Assembly (NCBI GenBank): GCA_028282725.1
Contig: JANQHF010000072.1
Coordinates: 1-37,892 of the forward strand
Length of the DNA stretch: 37,892 nucleotides
Origin: Saprospiraceae bacterium
GTDB lineage: Bacteria > Bacteroidota > Bacteroidia > Chitinophagales > Saprospiraceae
Direction of reading: 5' to 3'
Position 1 is the stretch's first letter. Each line of letters begins with the position of its first letter. The notes beneath the pieces were generated by a model. It made no database searches. It was not told where the DNA came from and was given only the letters and a program-made list of their open reading frames with translations. The translations under genes were made by a program, and so were the position numbers. Shown in pieces: positions 31,688 to 37,892 of this stretch.

Positions 31688-33208
31688 ATGAGACTTCTGT
31701 CCATTCATATCTTCGTCCTTTCCATAATAACTTCAATTCCGTCATTCAGCCAGCTGCCTTCGGAACAAATCTTTACGGACTATGCTCAAAAATCACTTCC
31801 CCAGTTAAAAGAACTGTTGGCCATCCCAAATGATGCCCACTATCATGACGATATTGAGATCAATGTCCGTTGGTGTGAAGAGCACTTTCGGAAAAGAGGC
31901 TTTACGACAAAAAGGCTCGACACTCCTGCTGTACCACTCCTATTGGCAGAAAGGCAATCATCCAATAAAAATGCAAGGACCGTCCTGATCTACCTCCAGG
32001 TGGATGGGCAACCGGTGGACTCAAGCTTTTGGTCCCAGGACAACCCATACCATGCCGTGCTCAAGGAAAGAAGCCCAGACGGTGATTGGCAAATCATAGA
32101 CTGGGGTCTGCTTTATGAGGAAGAGATCGATCCCGAATGGCGGATCTTCGCCCGCTCCACGTCGGATTCAAAAGGAGCAGTAAATATGTTCTTAACGGCG
32201 ATTGATATGATTGGCGATGAGGGCTTTGATCCCAATTTTCACATGAAGGTCATTATGGACTTCGAAGAGGAAATCGGGTCTCCCAATCTGCCGGCAGCGG
32301 TGCAACAATTCAAAAAAGAGTTGTCCTCCGAAATGCTGGTCATTTTTGACGGACCCAGGCATATTCAAAATAAACCTACCCTGACCTTTGGTGCCCGTGG
32401 CATTTCCACCATAACATTGAAAGTCTTCGGACCCTATTTCCCACAACACAGTGGTCACTACGGCAATTATATCCCCAATCCTGCTGTCAGGCTTGCTCAA
32501 TTGATTGCGAGTATGAAGGATGAGGACGGCCGTGTAACAATTCCGGGGTATTATGACGGTATTCACCTTTCCGAAGAGGTAAAAGCCATCTTGCGGGCGG
32601 TACCTGATGATGAACGCGAAATCAACTTCAAGATGGGGATTGCCAAAGGAGACAATGTGGCACCTACCTACCAGGAGAGTTTGCAATATCCCTCACTGAA
32701 TGTAAGGGGAATGCTTTCGGGCTGGGTTGGAGATGAAAAAAGAACCATTGTCCCATCTTCAGCAACCGCGGAGATTGATGTCAGATTGGTCCTTGAAAGT
32801 GATCCTGACCGACTGATCAGTTTAATCAGAAATCACATAATCGACCAGGGATACCATGTCCTGGATAGAACGCCTACCACCCGGGAACGAGCTCAATACA
32901 GTCGTATCTGTCAATTTAATTCCGCCACTAATTACCTGGCGTTCCGTACGGACTTTGATTCGGACATTGGAATTTGGTTAGACAAGGCATTGACTAAGGC
33001 TTTTCAGGAAACGCCCATCAAACAGAGGACATCCGGGGGAAGTATTCCCATTTCCCCTTTCGTCAACGAACTGGGTATTCCGGCTGTGACAGTGCCCACG
33101 GTCAACAGAGACAACAATCAACACAGTCCCAATGAAAACATCCGGCTTGGGAATTACATAGATGGCATAAAGACGATTTACTACATCCTGAAAGAACCGT
33201 TGGATTGA
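31688..33208 (+). CDS. Exported M20/M28-like metallopeptidase with changed metal site
   Basis: 506 residues from ATG 31688, which begins a signal peptide (MRLLSIHIFVLSIITSIPSFSQ). It is an M20 family peptidase or amidohydrolase: STSDSKGA (Asp160, the metal-bridging Asp), DFEEEIGS (Glu194 base, Glu195 ligand), FDGP near residue 223, a dimerisation/lid domain and the C-terminal NQHSPNENI, which supplies the last His ligand. At the first site the usual GHxDVxP motif reads YLQVDGQPVD, so the zinc-ligand His is replaced by Gln104 while Asp106 is kept. Some exported M20 relatives appear to carry the same Q; whether activity is retained is unknown. It is periplasmic and may trim peptides or acyl amino acids. 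Confidence 0.85.
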   Translation: MRLLSIHIFVLSIITSIPSFSQLPSEQIFTDYAQKSLPQLKELLAIPNDAHYHDDIEINVRWCEEHFRKRGFTTKRLDTPAVPLLLAERQSSNKNARTVLIYLQVDGQPVDSSFWSQDNPYHAVLKERSPDGDWQIIDWGLLYEEEIDPEWRIFARSTSDSKGAVNMFLTAIDMIGDEGFDPNFHMKVIMDFEEEIGSPNLPAAVQQFKKELSSEMLVIFDGPRHIQNKPTLTFGARGISTITLKVFGPYFPQHSGHYGNYIPNPAVRLAQLIASMKDEDGRVTIPGYYDGIHLSEEVKAILRAVPDDEREINFKMGIAKGDNVAPTYQESLQYPSLNVRGMLSGWVGDEKRTIVPSSATAEIDVRLVLESDPDRLISLIRNHIIDQGYHVLDRTPTTRERAQYSRICQFNSATNYLAFRTDFDSDIGIWLDKALTKAFQETPIKQRTSGGSIPISPFVNELGIPAVTVPTVNRDNNQHSPNENIRLGNYIDGIKTIYYILKEPLD

Positions 33209-33247
33209 AGTCACCAGGTCCGACCAATAGCCACCGAATCGCAGTAA

Positions 33248-33319
33248 TCGTCACCCTACTTTAAGTCATCGCCTCACTTTAAGTCGTCACCTGCCTTTAA
33301 GTTATCACCTGCTTTATAA
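33248..33319 (+). repeat. Array of four tandem 18-bp repeats
   Basis: Units at 33248, 33266, 33284 and 33302 share TCACC...CTTTAAG; three end in CTTTAAG, the last in TTTATAA. The period is exact. A stop precedes the array in the frame that would read it as Ser-Ser-Pro-x-Phe-Lys repeats, so it is not translated. Units resemble the arm of the hairpin at 6024-6053. Confidence 0.75.
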
Positions 33320-33350
33320 TTAAACTTTTTCTCCATTTTTCCAATCAACG

Positions 33351-33366
33351 TTCGACTTTGGTCGAA
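33351..33366. other. Small hairpin before the symporter stop
   Basis: TTCGAC, TTTG, GTCGAA, a perfect 6-bp stem between the convergent M20 and symporter genes. No T-run; possible weak terminator. Confidence 0.35.
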
Positions 33367-33441
33367 TTTGGGCGATTCTTCTGATCCACAGTATAAATCA
33401 TCATGCACAATTGGGATCGCTAATGCCAGGGGACACTTCAA

Positions 33442-35022
33442 TCAATAAACCAACAGGATGATAATCACGGCGAGGATCAAGGCTATCCCGTGGTATCGAT
33501 AGTTCTGCCACCACGGAGATTTGGCCAGTAAGACACTTTCATTTCCGTATTCTTCTCTTGTCCAAACCATTTTGGCCAGTTCGGCCTCCGGCTTGCTGAC
33601 ACCGAAGCCGCTAAAGACTAAAATGGCAGCACAACAAATTGCGAAGTGAATGGTGGCTGTGTACAGGAAGTGAGGCATGGCTGAGACCAGACCGAGACCC
33701 TCATTCAGAATGAGTAATATAGTGATTACAAAGCCGATAATAACAGAAGCAAGAGCCCCGGTATCATTACTTCTTTTCGTGAATAAGCCCATCACGAATA
33801 GCGCAACGATCGGGGGACAGAACCAGGCTAGTGTGTTTTGCAGATAATCCCATAACTTGGTGAAATTGCCAATTTGAGGTGCCCAGACTATGGCAATGAT
33901 CATGACAATAAATGTAACGATCTGCCCCGTTCTCATCAGGACTTTTGAATCTGCATCGGGTCTGAATTTCTGAACAAAGTCCATCGTAAATAAGGTCGAA
34001 ACAGAATTCAAACCCGAATCGAGGCTTGACATCATAGCCGCGATCAATCCCGCCAGCACCAGACCCAAAAGACCTGTGGGCAATAGATCAAACAACATCG
34101 TAGGATAAATCATATCCATGTCCTGGATGTCCGGATATAATACTCTTGCGAAAGCACCCGGGAAAATCATAATGAACAAAATGGACAGCTTGAGCAGTCC
34201 TGCAAACATGGCACCCCATTGACCCTGACGTACATTTTTGGCTGCTAACGTCCTTTGAGTGATGTACTGGTTGGTTCCCCAAAAATAAAATCCGATCAAC
34301 AACACTCCTGTGAATACCGATGGCCAGGGCAAGACATCATCCGATGCAGGTTTCATCACGTCAAAATGTGAAGGCTCGGTGATGGCACGAACTGCTTCCC
34401 AACCTCCAACGGCCTGGTAAGCGAATATGGTGATCATGGTGGAGCCCAGGATCAGGATAACCGCCTGTACTGCATCCGTATACATGACCGCACTTAATCC
34501 ACCGGTGACCGTATACATTCCGGCTACAATGGCCAAGCCCACAATGATTTGCCACAGCTCAAATCCGGGAAAGATAAGGTTGATGACCAACCCACCTGCA
34601 TACAATGTAGCGGCAATATCGACCATAATATTCAGAACAATAGCAATTGCAGAAGCGTAAGCCCTGATCTTATAACTATACCTCTTCTCAAGGTATTCGG
34701 GAATCGTGAAGATTTTGTTTTTCAAATAAAAAGGAAGGAAGAAGACAGCAAAGATGATCAGGATCACTACAGCCATCCATTCATAACTATACACTGAAAA
34801 ACCGTCCTTATATCCTGATCCGGCAAGACCGACAAGGCTGTTGCTGGACATGTTTGAAGCAAACAATGAGAAACCTATGATTGGCCATGTGAGGTTTCTG
34901 CCTGCAAGGAAGTAATCCTCCGCTCCCTTGTGCTTGGTGCTGAAGTAGAATCCAAGGCCAATGACAAAGATCAAATATGCAATGATGATCGTCGCGTCTA
35001 GTGAAGAGAGGTTAAAAGACAT
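33442..35022 (-). CDS. Sodium:solute symporter (SSS family), likely sugar
   Basis: 526 residues, about fourteen membrane spans, of the sodium/solute symporter family (SGLT-like subgroup). Visible hallmarks: GLGFYFSTKHKGAEDYFLAGR (first helix to loop), FSLFASNMSSNSLVGLAGSGYKDG (Na-site helix), TVTGGLSAVMYTDAVQAVILILGS (family signature), TNQYITQRTLAAKN and LAGLIAAMMSSLDSGLNSVSTLFTMD (second Na-site helix with conserved Ser residues). It lies 8 bp downstream of the alpha-glucosidase gene on the same strand, so the operon probably imports glucose or short alpha-glucans with Na+ and cleaves them. Confidence 0.95.
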   Translation of the reverse strand: MSFNLSSLDATIIIAYLIFVIGLGFYFSTKHKGAEDYFLAGRNLTWPIIGFSLFASNMSSNSLVGLAGSGYKDGFSVYSYEWMAVVILIIFAVFFLPFYLKNKIFTIPEYLEKRYSYKIRAYASAIAIVLNIMVDIAATLYAGGLVINLIFPGFELWQIIVGLAIVAGMYTVTGGLSAVMYTDAVQAVILILGSTMITIFAYQAVGGWEAVRAITEPSHFDVMKPASDDVLPWPSVFTGVLLIGFYFWGTNQYITQRTLAAKNVRQGQWGAMFAGLLKLSILFIMIFPGAFARVLYPDIQDMDMIYPTMLFDLLPTGLLGLVLAGLIAAMMSSLDSGLNSVSTLFTMDFVQKFRPDADSKVLMRTGQIVTFIVMIIAIVWAPQIGNFTKLWDYLQNTLAWFCPPIVALFVMGLFTKRSNDTGALASVIIGFVITILLILNEGLGLVSAMPHFLYTATIHFAICCAAILVFSGFGVSKPEAELAKMVWTREEYGNESVLLAKSPWWQNYRYHGIALILAVIIILLVY

Positions 35023-35030
35023 AATGAAGG

Positions 35031-36680
35031 TTAAGATTTTATGAATATCCTGGATTCCCAGGGAGCCAACAATTTTCTTGCTTGATCATTGGGATAACTG
35101 GAGAAATGGTATCCATATCCTTTTGGAATTTCCGGCATGTCGATGCGATGATCTCCAAAATTGTGAACGACGACGAAGGACTGTTGGTCATCGCTTCTTG
35201 AATACATATAAATGGGATCTGCCGCGAACAAACATGTAAAATCACCATAAACAAAAACGGGATGTTCCTTCCTGAAAGCAATCATTTTCTTGTAGAAGTG
35301 CAAGATACCATTTGCATCATTCTTTGACTCCTCCACATTGATCCTTCTGTAATTGGGATTGATTGTCAACCAGGGATGTCCGGACGTGAATCCGGCGTGC
35401 ATGGAATCATCCCATTGCATCGGTGTTCTTGCATTATCCCGTCCATGCCGATTCACCAATTCAAGGATCTCTGACGGCTCCCTGCCTTTTTCAAGCGCTT
35501 CCCGAATAAAGTTTTTGGATTCGACATCATCAAAATCTTCAAGACGTTCATATGCAATATTGGTCATACCGATCTCAGATCCCTGATAAATACAGGGTGT
35601 TCCTCGCAGCGTCATGATCAAAGTCACGAGTAATTTTGCACTTTCGATTCGATAATTCTGATCATTTCCAAACCTGGAAAGCATCCGTGTAAAATCATGA
35701 TTATCCAGAAAAATGCTGATCCATCCCTCATTCGCCATTGCATCGTCCCATCGATTGAAGATTTCGAATACATCATTCAGAGAAAATGGAATGGGATCAA
35801 ATCTGCCTTTGGGACCGAATCCCAGGTACATGTGATCAAGATGGAAAATCATGTTGAGTTCTCCACGATCTGTTCCGACGTAATCCAGTCCGACTTCCGT
35901 ATGGATCCCAGGTCCCTCACCTACCGTCATAACGTCATAGTTGCTAATGACCCTGCCAACAATCTCTCCTATGTATTTATGTACTTTAGGGCCGTTGGAA
36001 TACACTTGCTCAACTACTTCCGGAAATGAATTCAATTGGGTGTCCTTGAAATCGAGTCGCTTGGAAATAAGGGGTATGACATCCATTCTGAAACCATCAA
36101 CTCCCCTTTCCAGCCAGAACCGGATGATGTCACACACTTCATTTCTCACGACAGGGTTTTCCCAGTTAAGGTCAGGTTGCTTTTTTGTAAACAGGTGCAA
36201 ATAGTACTCGTCCGTATCTTCTTCATATGCCCAGGCACTTCCTCCGAAAAAAGACTTCCAGTTGTTTGGAGGGGCCCCATTTTGACCTTTTTTCCAGAAA
36301 TAGTAGTCGCGATACGGGTTGTCCAATGATTTTCTGGATTCTTGAAACCAATCGTGTTCGTCAGAAGTATGGTTGACCACCAGGTCCATGATCAGGCGAA
36401 TTTCTCGCAGATGAAGCAAGTGTAGCAATTGATCCAAATCGGCAAGTGTACCAAAGTCGGGATGGATCGACCGGTAGTCACTGATATCATAACCGTTGTC
36501 ATCGTTAGGTGATTGGTAAACCGGCCCCAACCAGACCACATCTATTCCCAAATCCGCGAGATAATCTACTTTTTCAATTATTCCCCGTATATCTCCAATC
36601 CCATCTCCATTCGAATCACGGAAACTACGCGGATAAATCTGATAGATCACCGCATCCTTCCACCATATCTGCCTAGTCAT
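35031..36680 (-). CDS. GH13 oligo-1,6-glucosidase / alpha-glucosidase
   Basis: 549 residues from ATG 36680 (MTRQIWWKDAVIYQIYPRSF); the in-frame upstream extension is not conserved. GH13 (subfamily 31 type) exo-alpha-glucosidase, cytoplasmic, releasing glucose from non-reducing ends. Conserved regions: DLVVNHTSDEHDWF (region I), GFRMDVI with nucleophile Asp200 (region II), TVGEGPG with acid/base Glu255 (region III), and FLDNHDFTR with Asp326/His328 (region IV). The residue after the nucleophile is Val, which in characterised oligo-1,6-glucosidases marks alpha-1,6 preference (isomalto-oligosaccharides), whereas maltases usually carry Ala or Thr. First gene of the operon with the SSS symporter. 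Confidence 0.95.
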   Translation of the reverse strand: MTRQIWWKDAVIYQIYPRSFRDSNGDGIGDIRGIIEKVDYLADLGIDVVWLGPVYQSPNDDNGYDISDYRSIHPDFGTLADLDQLLHLLHLREIRLIMDLVVNHTSDEHDWFQESRKSLDNPYRDYYFWKKGQNGAPPNNWKSFFGGSAWAYEEDTDEYYLHLFTKKQPDLNWENPVVRNEVCDIIRFWLERGVDGFRMDVIPLISKRLDFKDTQLNSFPEVVEQVYSNGPKVHKYIGEIVGRVISNYDVMTVGEGPGIHTEVGLDYVGTDRGELNMIFHLDHMYLGFGPKGRFDPIPFSLNDVFEIFNRWDDAMANEGWISIFLDNHDFTRMLSRFGNDQNYRIESAKLLVTLIMTLRGTPCIYQGSEIGMTNIAYERLEDFDDVESKNFIREALEKGREPSEILELVNRHGRDNARTPMQWDDSMHAGFTSGHPWLTINPNYRRINVEESKNDANGILHFYKKMIAFRKEHPVFVYGDFTCLFAADPIYMYSRSDDQQSFVVVHNFGDHRIDMPEIPKGYGYHFSSYPNDQARKLLAPWESRIFIKS

Positions 36681-36779
36681 TTGAAACGGATCAGTTATTA
36701 AAAATTTCCCTAAATACAAAGAGTCTGTCAAAAGTAGTAAATGCCGCTATTTTTATTTGTCGCCTATAACGAGGGGGGC

Positions 36780-36831
36780 GTTACCTGCCCGGCATGCTGA
36801 CGCAGTCAGTAAGATGGGTAAACCACCGGGC
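36780..36831. other. Nested or alternative hairpins between minus-strand genes
   Basis: CTGAC-GCA-GTCAG (36797-36809) sits inside a GCCCGG (36787-36792)/CCGGGC (36826-36831) stem, and TTACC (36781-36785) can pair with GGTAA (36817-36821), crossing that stem. It lies between the dehalogenase-like gene's stop and the glucosidase start; it could be a terminator, a REP element or a structured leader. Confidence 0.45.
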
Positions 36832-36843
36832 CGTTTAAAGCGA

Positions 36844-37725
36844 TCAGATCGTTTCACCATCAAAAAAACCCATTAAGTATTTCAGCGTGTCACCGGGAGC
36901 TTCTTCAGGAAGATAATGCCCGCAGGACATAGCGTAACCATGTACGTTATCCGCCCATTGTTCCCATTCCCTGACTAAATTATACGCCTGACCCACAAAG
37001 CCCTTTTGTCCCCACAGTGCAAGGACTGGGCACTTGATCTTACTTCCTTTTCTTAAATCTTCTTCGTCATGCTGGAGATCAACAGAGGCAGAGGACCGAT
37101 AATCCTCACATGATGCATGAATGGTATCTGCGTCAAAACATCGGATATATTCTTTCATAGCCATGGGGTCGAATGAACTCCGGCCCCATGGCTTGAATTT
37201 TTTTGTCAAATAAAATTCCGGGTCCGCACCAATGAGGCGTTCTGGCAAATCATAAGGTTGGATCAGGAAAAACCAATGATAATAAGACCTGGCAAATGAA
37301 AAATCTGTCCGGGAATACATGTTATGGGTTGGTGCAATGTCCAATACCGCTAGTTTTTGTACAGCACCCGGATGATCCAAGACCAAACGATGAGCAACTC
37401 TCCCTCCCCGATCATGCCCCGCAATTGAGAATTGCGCAAAACCCAAATGCTCCATCAAAAGACGTTGGTCCAATGCCATAGCCCGCTTCGAATAGGTAAG
37501 ATGCTCCGGATCCGAAGGTGGTGTACTGCTATCCCCATACCCTCGCAAATCACTGGCCACTACTGTAAATTTCTCAGACAGGGCGGGTGCAACTTTGTGC
37601 CACATAACATGGGTCTGCGGATATCCGTGCACCAAAAGCAACGGAGGACCTTGTCCACCAATTCTACAGGAAATGAAGACATCCTTCTGTACTTCTATCC
37701 TGGCTTTCTTAAATCCTTGAAACAT
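36844..37725 (-). CDS. Fluoroacetate dehalogenase-type alpha/beta hydrolase
   Basis: 293 residues, the usual length of fluoroacetate (haloacetate) dehalogenases, EC 3.8.1.3. All residues known to be required in the characterised enzymes are present in the right context: nucleophile Asp105 in AGHDRGGR, carboxylate-binding Arg106 and Arg109, Asp129 in VLDIAPT, the halide pocket His150-Trp151 (YYHWFFLIQP) and Tyr209 (CEDYR), and His270 in CGHYLPEEAP. HGYPQTHVMWHKVAPAL and DLRGYGDS are also typical. The enzyme cuts C-F or C-Cl bonds of haloacetates through an ester intermediate in the cytoplasm. No halide exporter is in view, so its natural substrate could differ. Downstream of RmuC on the same strand. 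Confidence 0.88.
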   Translation of the reverse strand: MFQGFKKARIEVQKDVFISCRIGGQGPPLLLVHGYPQTHVMWHKVAPALSEKFTVVASDLRGYGDSSTPPSDPEHLTYSKRAMALDQRLLMEHLGFAQFSIAGHDRGGRVAHRLVLDHPGAVQKLAVLDIAPTHNMYSRTDFSFARSYYHWFFLIQPYDLPERLIGADPEFYLTKKFKPWGRSSFDPMAMKEYIRCFDADTIHASCEDYRSSASVDLQHDEEDLRKGSKIKCPVLALWGQKGFVGQAYNLVREWEQWADNVHGYAMSCGHYLPEEAPGDTLKYLMGFFDGETI

Positions 37726-37772
37726 CGAACCCGAAGGTAACTGAACTATCCAAGAATCCCGGGCTCGTCAAT

Positions 37773-37892
37773 TCATGAAAGAAGATTTTGAGGCAACTGT
37801 TTGTTTGCCTTTGCACCTAACGACCGAACCAATTCTGCTTTTTTCAATAGATTTCCACTTCCTTCCGACAGCTTCTTCATCGATGAGAAGTC
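37773..37892 (-). CDS. rmuC: DNA recombination protein RmuC, C-terminal end (partial)
   Basis: Forty codons including the TGA (37773-37775) run in from the window edge on the minus strand. The last 39 residues include LSEGSGNLLKKAELVRSLG and end AKANKQLPQNLLS, matching the RmuC tail (K..G.GNL..r.e.lr.LGaK..K.lP..l). RmuC restricts unwanted recombination and carries coiled-coil and nuclease-like domains, none of which are visible here. It is 47 bp upstream of the dehalogenase-type gene on the same strand. Confidence 0.7.
   Translation of the reverse strand, partial: DFSSMKKLSEGSGNLLKKAELVRSLGAKANKQLPQNLLS

Noticed and set aside
34088-34797. Small ORFs on both strands within the symporter gene
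   Set aside because: Shadow frames of a transporter with clear membrane spans and family motifs.

Overview
The window reads as a chromosomal segment of a Bacteroidota bacterium, most likely a marine or wastewater Saprospiria-type lineage. The signs are an OmpA protein with a thrombospondin type 3 linker, a DUF6155 gene, a TonB-plug relic, genes without convincing Shine-Dalgarno sites, Bacteroidetes-type -7 motifs (TAnnTTTG) before some genes, and many Sec or lipoprotein signal peptides on secreted hydrolases. The lineage is inferred from gene content; no 16S gene is present.

Layout. 1-3.1 kb: the end of an APC-type permease, then an unusual aldo/keto reductase-RidA fusion 3 nt later, then a secreted NTF2-like protein. 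3.1-5.9 kb: an AT-rich type II restriction-modification pair (BglII-like endonuclease overlapping a beta-class methyltransferase) beside a serine hydrolase that has no ordinary start codon. 6-7.5 kb: three tandem hairpins, a marR-yceI operon with palindromic operators and a frameshifted TonB-plug relic. 7.6-16 kb: a large Asp-box (VPS10/BNR) exoprotein, a lipoprotein amidase with a Sec-exported Gfo/Idh/MocA protein, an XRE regulator/membrane protein pair, and DUF6155 overlapping a CBM9-like protein. 16-22.4 kb: housekeeping-like genes (mutS2, ompA/TSP3, asparaginase-domain protein, aspartate aminotransferase).

22.4-30 kb is the accessory stretch. It holds an orphan gene between two copies of a roughly 107-bp palindromic repeat, a TetR-prohibitin pair followed by a TPR protein, a 52-residue small ORF, a protein with an IPTL-CTERM (exosortase H type) tail, tRNA-Arg(CCT) with a degenerate copy of its own 5' end 1 kb upstream, a tail-fibre-like/DUF1566 exoprotein and further short repeats. 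30-37.9 kb returns to metabolism: DUF2306, an alpha/beta hydrolase, an exported M20-type peptidase lacking one metal-ligand His, a GH13 oligo-1,6-glucosidase plus SSS symporter operon, a fluoroacetate dehalogenase-type hydrolase and the C-terminal end of RmuC.

Taken together the genes suggest a heterotroph that degrades amides, peptides and alpha-glucans. Mobile or selfish insertions (RM pair, REP-like repeats, tRNA-adjacent cargo) sit between conserved blocks. I see no CRISPR array, rRNA, intact insertion sequence or prophage. The most unusual items are the AKR-RidA fusion, the repeat-flanked orphan gene, the tRNA 5'-end duplication around the IPTL-CTERM gene, and the RM pair beside a serine hydrolase without a start codon.
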